64,000 bases of DNA, taken from Caprella mutica (lineage: Eukaryota > Arthropoda > Malacostraca > Amphipoda > Caprellidae). Where the stretch lies: NCBI GenBank assembly GCA_947561585.1, contig CANNZV010000932.1, positions 280,003 through 344,002 on the forward strand, read 5' to 3'. The notes under the pieces were generated by a model that made no database searches, was not told the origin of the DNA, and was given only the letters and a program-made list of their open reading frames with translations. Shown piece after piece: positions 45,797-55,970 of this stretch (position 1 is its first letter; the number at the start of each line of letters is the position of its first letter). The translations under genes were made by a program, and so were the position numbers.

Positions 45797-46683
45797 GGGT
45801 CCATACAATTACCGGAACGGATCATGAATTACCGGAACGGACCATGAATTACCGGAATGGACCATGAATTACCGGAACGGATTTGTTTTATTGAGAAATA
45901 GTCCTTGTTAATTCGTTTAGGAATACATTAGGTCTATTTATGTTCCAATTGATATCATATTTTACCATTTTATACCCATTTCTGCTCGTATATTTGCTAC
46001 CTAACATCTGCAACCTAGTCATAAACTTTACAAGAGTATATGCTGAAATTTGATTTCTTTGCATAACCTTGTTAAGAAATACTAAAGTAATTTTAATACT
46101 GCAATCAATATTATAGTCTTAATGAGAAGTATTTTGGTTTTATTTTGTGTATCCATTACTAGTATGTGTTGATATTCTATTAATCAGGATTTTCAATTTT
46201 ATGCAACATATAAAATTTATTTCATATTTAATCAGGTAGTACCTAGGTAAATTCATAACTGCTATCTGTCTCATTGAAGTAATGATAACCCATGACTTAA
46301 TAAACATATACATATGTATATTAATATATGTATATAATATATTAAATGAAACAAAAATATTTTAAACCTATAACACGGAATCACATAATCACGGACTACC
46401 TAAGTGACCCAGTCTGCAGAAACTGGTAAAGTGTTTGTAGAGATCTCTTATTCTGTTTGTAGCAAAATTAATGTAAATATAGGGATTAATTCAGAAGTGT
46501 TTGTAGCAAAATTAATGTAAATATAGGATATATACAGAATTGTTTGGAGAGAATATCCCAATTAATAGAGACAATGTATACCTAAATGACTTAACAAGTA
46601 CTACTTCTTAATAAAACAACTCCGTTCGGTAATTCATGGTCCGTTCCGCTAATTCATGTTCCGTTCCGGTAATTGTATGAACC
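45797..46683. mobile_element. 887-bp foldback-type TIR element with 10-bp target duplication
   Basis: The left end GGGTCCATACAATTACCGGA and the right end, read inward GGTTCATACAATTACCGGA, are inverted repeats. Both ends contain iterations of a 20-bp unit (CATGAATTACCGGAACGGAC), four on the left and three on the right. GGTGGGAGGA flanks both sides (45787-45796 and 46684-46693). Removing the element rejoins LINE pieces 3 and 4 in frame. Long iterated ends and 9-10 bp duplications suit Foldback or Mutator-like elements. The interior is AT-rich with a partial CAGTCTGCAG-type repeat at 46410-46560. Confidence 0.85.
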
Positions 46684-46948
46684 GGTGGGAGGAAAGTAGA
46701 TGGAGAAGGGAGGTGGAAAGCAGAAGTACAGAGAGAAGGAGGGAATAAGGGGAGAAAGTCTGCTGTTCAGAGTGAGAACAAATTCTCTTAGGTTGGGATG
46801 GAGTGAGAGATTTTGGGGAGGGGATGTTGGGTGTAGGATGTGTGGTGTGGAGGAGACTTTGGAGCACTTCTTGCTGGAGTGTCCTAAGCTGGTGGAGGTG
46901 AGGGAGAGATATGGGGTGGTGAGTATCAAGTCTACAAAAGATGCATGA
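46684..46948 (+). pseudogene. LINE C-terminal zinc-knuckle fragment, piece 4 of 4
   Basis: The frame gives RGESLLFRVRTNSLRLGWSE, then CRMCGVEETLEHFLLEC and PKLVEVRERYGVV. The C-X2-C-X7-H-X4-C pattern is the C-terminal knuckle seen in several non-LTR retrotransposon proteins, thought to bind nucleic acid. It continues piece 3 directly once the 887-bp insertion is removed. The stop at about 46948 is close to the natural end of such proteins. The minus ORFs over this stretch are antisense shadows. Confidence 0.75.
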
Positions 46949-47110
46949 AGTTGTGAAGTTTATCTGGCGACTATTGAGGCCTTGAAATTAGTTTCCTGAA
47001 TTATCCGGTGACAATTTTCTAATTAATTCCTATGTTTTCATGTAATTTTGAGATTTTTGGCCATTTTGGAGAAAAATTGGAAATTCTTTGGAGAAAAATT
47101 GCCCAAAAAA

Positions 47111-47368
47111 TTAAATATCTGGAGACTGATTGTGCATGCTTTGCAGACTGGGTGAGTATGAGTGGTGTGATGAGCTTTGGTGAAAGGAATCTTGATCATT
47201 GATGGGGTGTGGAGTTTTCTGGAGGAGGCATGGAGGGAGAGGGGGTTGTTGGCTGTGGAGGGGATGGTGCTGCCAGGGGGTGGGGGTTGAGGACTGGAGG
47301 AGGAGGAGGTCTCAGCCCTGCGGAAGCCAGTCTGCAAAGCATGCACAATCAGTCTCCAGATATTTAAA
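47111..47368. repeat. Inverted pair of CAGTCTGCAAAGCATGC ends around a G-rich spacer
   Basis: The arm TTAAATATCTGGAGACTGAT...GCAGACTGG at 47111-47151 is matched in reverse complement at 47327-47368, about 41 bp with near identity. The 175-bp spacer is very G-rich on the plus strand. The arms share the CCAGTCTG start of the nearby MITEs and represent a third end type. They may be ends of two separate elements facing each other. Confidence 0.75.
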
Positions 47369-47600
47369 CTCACTTTCTTATATGTCTCCTGTAAGGAGGA
47401 GAAGATATTAAGGAGTTAGATAGCAGTAGTTGAGAAAGGACATTGGATTAAGAAACAGTTTTAAGAATGTTAGGAGAGCTCTATAAGGTAAAGTCTATAG
47501 AGAGCTGAGTGAGAGTTTTTCTGATGTCATTTATATTTCTTTTATATCTCCTGTAAGGAGGAGATGATATTAAAGAGTGAGATGGCAGTAGATGAATGAA
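47369..47600 (+). repeat. Two diverged copies of a CTCCTGTAAGGAGGAG repeat
   Basis: TATGTCTCCTGTAAGGAGGA near 47378 and TATCTCCTGTAAGGAGGAGA near 47543 are followed by similar GATATTAA-GAG-AGATGGCAGTAG sequence. CTCCTGTAAGGAG can form a short hairpin. They are possibly part of a LINE 3' tail. Confidence 0.55.
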
Positions 47601-47913
47601 TTTTGATGGAATTAGGGTTTTGTAGTTGCATGGTGTTTTGTCTATGTACATAGATAGGCATGTATATGGGTGTGAGTGAGTGAAGGTATGTGTAAGTATA
47701 AATAAATATATTTTTTATTAGCTGCATAGTTGTAAATATGTATATATTTTTTAGCAGATAGCTAAATAGTCTTATGTATTATTATTTTTTGATTTTATAA
47801 TATATATTATACTAGATAGTAATAGATTATAATTTTAAATATATGATTTGAATATTAAATATTTATCATATTGTCTAATTTAGAATAAGACTTAAGGTGT
47901 TTGACCTTGTTAA
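47601..47913. other. AT-rich spacer
   Basis: It is dominated by TATA-type low complexity. A 61-codon minus ORF at 47542-47727 is rich in Tyr/Ile/Ser from that composition. Confidence 0.4.
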
Positions 47914-47916
47914 TAC

Positions 47917-48159
47917 AAGGCATACAAAAAACTTCTCAGTGCTCATGTTAATAGCCTACAAGATTTGTTCATAACTTTCAATGGAAAGAAAGTTTTCCTC
48001 TTTTTCGATACAGTTCATCTAATGAAAAACATTAGAAACAATTTTTTTAATCGAAAAAGTTTCATATTTCCTTCATTTTCATTTGATGGCCTTCGTGACA
48101 ATGTAAAAGTCTCTGGCGGAGCTATTAGTTGGCAACTCTTCCATCAAATTTATCTATGA
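47917..48159 (+). pseudogene. P-element-type transposase fragment (catalytic region)
   Basis: The open frame after a TAA at 47914 reads YKAYKKLLSAHVNSLQDLFI, then NGKKVFLFFDTVHLMKNIRN, with FIFPSFSFDGL and GGAISWQLFHQIY before a stop at 48157. FFDTVHLMKNIRNN followed by an aromatic-rich FPxFxF stretch is the signature around a catalytic Asp of P-element transposases. There is no ATG and no upstream THAP domain, so this is an internal fragment of a roughly 700-900 residue protein. It lies 10 kb outside the P-like element at 31802-37991, so it comes from a separate copy. No P-type ends were found next to it. Confidence 0.7.
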
Positions 48160-48705
48160 TCTAGTGAAGAATCGGTTTTCTGAAAACTATAAAAGAATAG
48201 AATATTTTAAGATATAAAAACATAAATTCTCTATTTTTTAGCAGTGAACTTAACATGAACATGCAAGAACAAATTATTTGGTTCCTGGGAGTCTTTTGCC
48301 AATTTTAACTTTTTTTATTTTAATATTGATTAATTATTTTGAAGTCTAAATAATTAAGACTGTTTTAAATTCAGAAACAACAATTTCCTTGTCTGGATCC
48401 TGTCTCTGTCTTGGTCCAGATGCCAAGATACAAACTAAGATAAAAATGATTTATAAAAAGCATTACTCCAGCTTACAAAATTACAATTGCATTGTAAATA
48501 ATGAGTTTTTATTTTTTTTTATTTTAGAGTCTTTTTAATAATTTTGTTTCAATGGAAACTTAGTGCTGATAATAAAGCAATACTGGGAGACCTGTAACCT
48601 GCCATATTCATTGAATGTTTGAGTTAAAGCCGAGGGACATGGTAGGTATCAGACAAGTTGTCAACCTAATTGAACCGTTAAAAGAGTGTAGATGAGGAAG
48701 ATTTG
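48160..48705. other. AT-rich sequence with a dispersed-repeat segment
   Basis: Positions 48410-48480 (GGTCCAGATGCCAAGATACA, GCATTACTCCAGCTTACAAA) resemble 40050-40150. No coding signal was seen. Confidence 0.4.
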
Positions 48706-49175
48706 TAGCTAGAACAAGGGAAACTGAAGTTGCTAGAACAAGGGAAACTGAAGATGCTAGTACAAGGTAAATTGAAGATGCTAGAACAAGGGAAACTGAA
48801 GATGCTAGAACAAGGGAAACTGAAGATGCTAGAACAAGGGAAACTGAAGATGCTAGAACAAGGGAAACTGAAGATGCTAGAACAAGGGAAACTGAAGATG
48901 CTAGTACAAGGGAAACTGAAGATGCTAGTACAAGGTAAATTGAAGATGCTAGTACAAGGGAAACTGAAGATGCTAGTACAAGGTAAATTGAAGATGCTAG
49001 AACAAGGGAAACTGAAGATGCTAGAACAAGGGAAACTGATGATGCTAGAACAAGAGAAACTGGAGATGGTAGAAGAAGAAGAGAAACTGAAGATGGTAGA
49101 AGAAGAAGAAAAAAGAAACTGAAGATGAAAAAAGAAACTGAAGATGGTAGAAGAAGAAGAGAAGAAAACTGAAGA
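48706..49175. repeat. 24-bp minisatellite, about 14 copies, fading into GAAGAAGA tract
   Basis: GCTAGAACAAGGGAAACTGA plus AGAT repeats every 24 bp to about 49057, with GCTAGTACAAG and AAGGTAAATTG variants. It then passes into irregular GGTAGAAGAAGAAGAGAAAC units. Open frames on both strands (KLKMLEQG and SLVLASSV repeats; 130 and 190 codons) follow from the multiple-of-three period. A third plus frame reads TRETEDAR but is stopped by the GGTAAAT variants. Confidence 0.9.
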
Positions 49176-49231
49176 AGCAAGAAACGGAGAAGTCTAAGAC
49201 AGTACCCAAAATTGTTGAAATTTCGCAGAAA

Positions 49232-49435
49232 ATGGAAATTAATACAATAATGAAATTAAAACTTGTTAATAACTGTAAACCTGAAGTGTTAAGTCAGATA
49301 ATTGAGGAGAATGGATTGATTGGATTAGGAGTTGTTCAGCATTTGATAGCTTTGGATTATTCAGGTTGGATTGATTTGTGGAGATATGTAAAGACTATAA
49401 GAAGAGAAATAAAAAAAAAAACATGTATTTTTTAA
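49232..49435 (+). CDS. Hypothetical 67-codon ORF next to the 24-bp array
   Basis: ATG at 49232 to a stop at 49433. The peptide (NTIMKLKLVNNCKPEVLSQI, then GVVQHLIALDYSGWIDLWRY) has a balanced composition and a basic C-terminus. A purine-rich coding-like stretch continues upstream in the same direction through the GAAGAA tract. No family is recognised. It could be the C-terminal end of a transposon protein whose acidic/basic repeat region expanded into the minisatellite. Confidence is low because of its length. Confidence 0.22.
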   Translation: MEINTIMKLKLVNNCKPEVLSQIIEENGLIGLGVVQHLIALDYSGWIDLWRYVKTIRREIKKKTCIF

Positions 49436-49772
49436 GAAAGATAATATTGGATTAAGATTTGAATAATGAAATGAATATATAAACAACTTGTAAATATGTT
49501 TGAAGAAAAAAAGGTATTAAAAAAATTATAATTTTAAAATTAAAAAAAAATTGTATGAATGTTTAGGAGTATCGATTTGAGAGTTTGTACTTGTTATGTC
49601 TATGTAACGTAAATTTCAATTAATAATTTTTTTTCTCTGCTTCTTTCACGCTTTGAGTCGTCACATGCTTGAACTTGTCTGGAGAGGAGATATCAGTGAT
49701 GTGCTAAGTAACTTAAGAGTCTCAACTGGAACTGTTCTCTAATCTGAAGATGTGCTACTACATTCATCTAAA
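49436..49772. other. Unique AT-rich spacer
   Basis: It contains A-rich runs after the preceding ORF (49500-49550), possibly a retroposed poly-A tail. No other feature. Confidence 0.35.
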
Positions 49773-51703
49773 ACTATGTTCACACCTGTTCAACTTTCCT
49801 TTCAACAAGCGCACAGTGTTGAAAGGCGGTACGTATGCGTCAGTGAAAGAAGGCATGCGCTGTTGAATGGTAGTTTTCATGACGCATACGTCTATTTCTG
49901 AGAGAAAAGGAAAGACGCACGAGTCCCATGACTGGTGGGACTTCTTGCGCTTTTTGGTTCAATTTTTGAGTTGTCTACACTGAACGCATTTCATTTAGCG
50001 TGTCAAAACTTAAAACAATGTGCCCTCACGCTAGGATAGTATCAGTAGGTAGTCGGAAATTTGAATAATTAACCCTAGAACGGTTACATAGGTGAAATTC
50101 ACCCCTCATTTTTAAGTTTTTTGAAACTCAATGTTTTGAATGTATGTTGTGACTACAGTGATTGTGTGAACTATTTCCATTAGGTTTTTTTCCTTAGCCT
50201 AATTCGGAAAAATTCCTTCCCCAGTTACCATTTACGTGTGTTAATGCCATATGGGTGTTATTACATACATATTTTTGTAGGGGGGTAAAATATTGAGTGA
50301 TAGCAATCAGTCAGAGAATGCTCCCATCACATAAGAATACACACGCAAGAGGATAAGAAGATAAGGATTATTATATTTTTTAGCTAGCCAAAAAATAATA
50401 TAACTTCCTTTTAATGATTACTTTTTGTTATGTAGCTAATTGTTACATTTTTGAAAGAGATTTTTAATGTACTTCTTTAATTGTAATTTCCATTTTAGAA
50501 AGGTAGGCACAAAGAAGAGTTGTATTTTATTTTGTATCTTAAAAATGATTGATTTCGTTCATAAGTATTTTTTATTAATTATTTTATTTGGGTGAAAAAC
50601 TCCCGAGCCTTCGTTCTATTTTAGTAAATTGGAGGGTAACCGTTCTACGGTTAATAGGTTCCATAGTACTTCTGTGGAAGAACCGAAGCAGCGAGTGTAG
50701 TTACTCTATGAATATGTTATTTATCACCTTCGCAGAATGCGGGAAGGTAATATTTTAGCAGTCGTTTATTTATTTATCATCTTGCTATTCACTTATCTGA
50801 AAAACTTTTCAACCAAATTGCCTGAAATTTGGTGAAGTGATTGGTCCATGTCCAGTGACCTGCTGGTAGAATTTTAGGAATGACCCGGTCAAAGGTCAAG
50901 GTCATGGTCAAAAAGTATTGCACCATATTGCATGAAACTTGGTGGGACGATTGATCAATATACAGGAACCATTTTGTTATATTTTTGGAGCAATCGGGTC
51001 AAAGATCAAGGTCAAGGCCATTTGTAACTCGATAATTTAAAAAGTATTCAACCAGATTTTTTGAAATTTGATGGTACAAGTGGTCTATCTACAGGAACCA
51101 TCTGTTAGAATTTTGGGAGCAATCTGGTCAAAGTTCAAGGTCATTTATAACTCAATAACTCAAAAAGTATCAAATCATATTGCATGAAACTTGGTGGGAT
51201 GATTGGTTATTATCCAGTTAGCAGTTTATTAAATTTTGGGAGAGAACGGGTCAATGCGGCGGTGAAGGTATGCTCTCTACAAAGCGCACCTAATCTAGTT
51301 TCTATTTTTTCACTCAACAGTGTGTCAAATGACTTTTCTTCATATATTATAGCTATCGGTTATTTTTATGCAACTGTTTATAATATGAAAAATGTATGTA
51401 ATTATTTACACATGAAAATACTACTATTCATAAAGGTAATGGTAATCGGTAGCAATCAAATAAGACTTTGCACAGAAGAGCACTTGCAACATTGAGAGAA
51501 TGTTATTTCTCCTGTGGTCTTGATATTTTAAGTGAGATACTCGGCAATAAAGTTGAAACAAATCTGACGATCAGATGTGGACAGAATCTTCGTGCCTCTT
51601 TCTATTCAACTTAAGGCATGCGTCAATGGAAAATTGAATTGAAAGTTGAAAGGAAAGTAGAAGCGCTAGTTGAAAAGAAATTTGAACAGGCGTGGACATA
51701 CCT
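49773..51703. mobile_element. 1.93-kb TIR element with CTATGTTCACACCTGTTCAA ends
   Basis: The left end CTATGTTCACACCTGTTCAA is matched by the right end, read inward GTATGTCCACGCCTGTTCAA, continuing with TTTC(C/T)TTTCAAC-AGCGC on both sides (about 40 bp, imperfect). A second inverted copy of CGCATACGT-type motifs follows on the left. There is no transposase inside. It carries the inverted copy of the 5094-5698 repeat at 50726-51290. A target duplication was not identified. Confidence 0.6.
50726..51290 (-). mobile_element. Inverted copy of the tRNA-like-head/hairpin repeat
   Basis: It begins with the hairpin ACCTTCGCAGAATGCGGGAA (50726-50748), has a (TTTA)n run, three to four ~115-bp units (GGTCAAAGGTCAAGGTCA, ACTCAAAAAGTAT) and ends near 51290 with GGTATGCTCTCTACAAAGCG. 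That is the reverse complement order of 5094-5698. An ORF at 51184-51495 crosses its edge and is not supported. Confidence 0.75.
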
Positions 51704-52454
51704 TAACCATTTTCTGATGAAAAGATATTTGGAGTTGAAGCTGATTGAGAAAGCTGGTGAGGCCATGAAGAGAATGTCAAGATGCAAGAAAATTGTCAGC
51801 ATTTCTGTAAGTAGCTACCCTTGATCAATAATTATCATTTAGATTCCATATCTAAAGATACTGCTTGATAATTTGATATTTACCCATTGCAATTTTTATT
51901 ATTTTTTTCTAGTTTATTCACCCAATTTATTCAAGTTAGCTAATGAATTTTCTTATTCTTCATTCTTTGGACATAAAATTCTAAAAATATATGAGGAACG
52001 CACTGCACTCTTTGGTGAGTTGTTTGTTACATTTTATTGATTTGTAGTATTATATTTACATAAATATATTGAGATCATTGATAGTAGCATTAATAGAAAT
52101 ATTTAGCTATTACTCATTTTTATTAATCATTTCGTCAAAATCTACAATTAAGATTTTTTCATAATAGGTAGTTGCGATAGCTAGATTCATTCTTATTTAT
52201 TAATATAAAATTGTTGTGGTGAACTTTTTTTTTTTTTATTCTGTTGAAAATTTATAAGTTCCACATTTAAGTTACGGTACTGATTACTATCAACTTTTTT
52301 TGAAGGCATTTTACTTGCTTTATTTATTAAACTGGCTGCCAGGTTACATAACAGAATTGGAATTATCAAGCCTATATGAGTTAATATTTGATAAAATTGA
52401 AACCATTTTCAAATTATTTTGAGACAAAATATAACAATATCTTGACCACAAATT
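51704..52454. other. AT-rich spacer with an exon-like frame at its start
   Basis: From about 51705 the plus strand reads FLMKRYLELKLIEKAGEAMK to a donor-like TTTCT|GTAAGTAG at about 51810. It overlaps the transposon end and has no acceptor, so I do not call a gene. The remainder is featureless. Confidence 0.3.
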
Positions 52455-54775
52455 TAGATACTATGTAATGATGAAACTTGATTTGGGACTCAGGTGTGAT
52501 CAGAATACTCTCATTGCGAGACACTGGTTGTACGGAGTTACCTATCTAACAAGTAAATCATCTACCTAATGACTCACTGTATAGGTAATGATAAAAACTT
52601 GATTTAGGTCTCAGGTGTGATCAGAATACTCTCATTGCGAGACACTGGTTGTACGGAGTTACCTATCTAACAAGCAAATCATCTACCTAATGACTCACTG
52701 TATAGGTAATGATAACTTGATTTAGGCCTCAGGTGTGATCAGAATACTCTCATTGCGAGACACTGGTTGTACGGAGTTACCTATCTAACAAGTAAATCAT
52801 CTACCTAATGACTCACTGTATAGGTAATGATAAAAACTTGATTTAGGCCTCAGGTGTGATCAGAATACTCTCATTGCGAGACACTGGTTGTACGGAGTTA
52901 CCTATCTAACAAGCAAATCATCTACCTAATGACTCACTGTATAGGTAATGATAACTTGATTTAGGCCTCAGGTGTGATCAGAATACTCTCATTGCGAGAC
53001 ACTGGTTGTACGGAGTTACCTATCTAACAAGCAAATCATCTACCTAATGACTCACTGTATAGGTAATGATAACTTGATTTAGGCCTCAGGTGTGATCAGA
53101 ATACTCTCATTGCGAGACACTGGTTGTACGGAGTTACCTATCTAACAAGTAAATCATCTACCTAATGACTCACTGTATAGGTAATGATAAAAATTTGATT
53201 TAGGCCTCAGGTGTGATCAGAATACTCTCATTGCGAGACACTGGTTGTACGGAGTTACCTATCTAACAAGCAAATCATCTACCTAATGACTCACTGTATA
53301 GGTAATGATAACTTGATTTAGGCCTCAGGTGTGATCAGAATACTCTCATTGCGAGACACTGGTTGTACGGAGTTACCTATCTAACAAGCAAATCATCTAC
53401 CTAATGACTCACTGTATAGGTAAAGATAACTTGATTTAGGCCTCAGGTGTGATCAGAATACTCTCATTGCGAGACACTGGTTGTACGGAGTTACCTATCT
53501 AACAAGCAAATCATCTACCTAATGACTCACTGTATAGGTAATGATAACTTGATTTAGGGCTCAGGTGTGATCAGAATACTCTCATTGCGAGACACTGGTT
53601 GTACGGAGTTACCTATCTAACAAGCAAATCATCTACCTAATGACTCACTGTATAGGTAATGATAACTTGATTTAGGCCTCAGGTGTGATCAGAATACTCT
53701 CATTGTGAGACACTGGTTGTACGGAGTTACCTATCTAACAAGTAAATCATCTACCTAATGACTCACTGTATAGGTAATGATAACTTGATTTAGGCCTCAG
53801 GTGTGATCAGAATACTCTCATTGTGAGACACTGGTTGTACGGAGTTACCTATCTAACAAGTAAATCATCACCCTAATGACTCACTGTATAGGTAATGATA
53901 ACTTGATTTAGGCCTCAGGTGTGATCAGAATACTCTCATTGCGAGACACTGGTTGTACGGAGTTACCTATCTAACAAGTAAATCATCTGCCTAATGACTC
54001 ACTGTATAGGTAATGATAACTTGATTTAGGCCTCAGGTGTGATCAGAATACTCTCATTGTGAGACACTGGTTGTACGGAGTTACCTATCTAACAAGTAAA
54101 TCATCTACCTAATGACTCACTGTATAGGTAATGATAACTTGATTTAGGCCTCAGGTGTGATCAGAATACTCTCATTGCGAGACACTGGTTGTACGGAGTT
54201 ACCTATCTAACAAGTAAATCATCTACCTAATGACTCACTGTATAGGTAATGATAACTTGATTTAGGCCTCAGGTGTGATCAGAATACTCTCATTGTGAGA
54301 CACTGGTTGTACGGAGTTACCTATCTAACAAGTAAATCATCTACCTAATGACTCACTGTATAGGTAATGATAACTTGATTTAGGCCTCAGGTGTGATCAG
54401 AATACTCTCATTGCGAGACACTGGTTGTACGGAGTTACCTATCTAACAAGTAAATCATCTACCTAATGACTCACTGTATAGGTAATGATAACTTGATTTA
54501 GGCCTCAGGTGTGATCGGAATACTCTCATTGCGAGACACTGGTTGTTCGGAGTTACCTATCTAACAAGTAAATCATCTACCTAATGACTCACTGTATAGG
54601 TAATGATAACTTGATTTAGGCCTCAGGTGTGATCAGAATACTCTCATTGCGAGACACTGGTTGTACGGAGTTACCTATCTAACAAGTAAATCATCTACCT
54701 AATGTCTCACTGTAGCTATAGGTAATGAAAACTTGATTTTGCTTCATATTGGCTTCAGTTGTGATCAGAATACTC
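52455..54775. repeat. 118-bp satellite, about 19.5 copies, highly homogeneous
   Basis: GATCAGAATACTCTCATTGC recurs at 118-bp steps (121 where GATAACTT is GATAAAAACTT, e.g. 52498, 52619, 52737). Each unit contains GACACTGGTTGTACGGAGTT, ACCTATCTAACAAG, CATCTACCTAATGACTCACT and GTATAGGTAATGATAA. Differences are few (CAAGCAAATC/CAAGTAAATC, TTGCGAG/TTGTGAG). Edge units are diverged; the last one carries a GCTA insertion at about 54712. No ORF is kept. Confidence 0.95.
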
Positions 54776-55089
54776 TCATCGAGATCTGAGGATATCATAT
54801 AAGCTGATGGTACAGGGGTGAAGCTTTGGTCATTAGAAGATTGCTTCTAGCCTCTAGGTTAATATTATGCTCAAATATTATTACAATCCATGTGAAATTT
54901 GCAAAGTTCTGAATGTTTATGTATTTTGAAGGCATTTTACATGCCAATCGCTTCATTGCAGCTTTGAGAAAATGCAAAACAGTGGAAGATCGACTGCTAG
55001 CAAAAAGCGAAAAATTGCAGCAGGTCTCGCAGGAAGGAGGTCTCTTCTAGATTTATTCAAAGAACTTAGAATGCGAAAAGAGAACTTTA
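54776..55089. other. Non-satellite sequence flanking the 118-bp array
   Basis: A 54-codon plus ORF starts at 54974 (MQNSGRSTASKKRKIAAGLA) just after an AG acceptor-like site. It runs into the antisense transposase relic and is left uncalled. Confidence 0.3.
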
Positions 55090-55660
55090 GTTTATTTTGT
55101 GGAGAATCCCAACACCAAGATAGTGAGAGTTGAGCAAACGAGCCTTTTTCCTCGTGGTATGCAAAAAATTTGCAGCCAGGTCATAAAGCAGCTTAATGAC
55201 ATTAGTGCCTCCATTTTTGACAAGGCTGAAATTGGACCTATATCCAGACAGACCTGAATCAATGTCTAAATGAAATGGCCAAAGCGGTTCAATGGGGACC
55301 TGTAGAGTCCAGTCCATTGACTCCCAGATGTGATTGAGTGTAGTCAATCATGAAAATCATCTAATGTTAATATGATAATGGCAAGTCATCCAGCTTAGGT
55401 AACAATTAGCCATCTAAAAATTCAATGTTGGGTTGGTTGGTTAGCTTTACACCCTCTGCTACTCGGAAAGTTTCAATTAACCTGTCTCCTACGATGCCCG
55501 CTCAAACATTATGACACCACCCTCTTGTTGGTAGGGAACCCGTTTTGGAGTAAAAGCTCCAGTAGGCTCCAAACACTAGGCCTTCCATCCTAACCATGGA
55601 TGGCAGCTTTAGCCTCATCAGTGAAAAAAAACATTTGAAAGTTTATTTTCATGTATTTTG
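55090..55660 (-). pseudogene. Degenerate mariner/Tc1-like (IS630-type DDE) transposase
   Basis: Read on the minus strand from about 55650, frames in order give NVFFFTDEAKAAIHG, then after shifts HNV-AGIVGDRLIETF, LTNQPNIEFLDG, LLPKLDDLP, and near 55260 WTLQVPIEPLWPFHLD. This order matches the mariner-like DDE core: FTDEA with the first catalytic Asp, NVW-GI-G--LIGP, Y--FL---LP-LL-D-PL, then the WP-RSPDL-PLD region. There are several stops and at least two frameshifts, and the final catalytic region is poorly kept. The 86-codon ORF at 55087-55347 (-) is part of this relic. No TIRs were identified. Confidence 0.5.
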
Positions 55661-55970
55661 TATCTGTGTAATGCCCTTTTTCTTAATTTTTTTGTTCACA
55701 GGAGGCATGGAGTTGGACTTTAATCAAACATGTTAATTCTACTTTGACATTTTGCCATTCGTCTTTTTTTTTTGCTCTATAACTTGGGACAGGACATGGT
55801 TAAGTAATGAAGCACACTGGCAGGTGAAAATAGTAAGAGATCACAGGAGGTCAGTTGCCCAAAAAACCATAACCACCACTATCCTTTCCACATTCTCCTA
55901 AACTTATCTAACAGTTGCTCCAAAAATGCATCTCCGTAAATATATTATGGTAGCTAAGCTGAAGGTTCTA

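Noticed and set aside
46654..46929. Minus ORFs opposite the LINE zinc-knuckle fragment
   Set aside because: The plus strand carries the recognisable C-X2-C-X7-H-X4-C protein; the minus frames are shadows.
47199..47411. 70-codon Gly/Trp/Arg-rich ORF
   Set aside because: It lies in a G-rich spacer between inverted MITE ends; the composition explains it and no motif is present.
48608..49180. 190-codon minus ORF rich in Ser/Val/Leu (SLVLASSV repeats) that looks like a membrane protein
   Set aside because: It is the complement of the 24-bp minisatellite; the hydrophobicity comes from the repeat unit.
54974..55138. 54-codon plus ORF beginning MQNSGRSTASKKRK after an AG site
   Set aside because: It overlaps the antisense end of the mariner-like transposase relic and has no supporting donor or family match.
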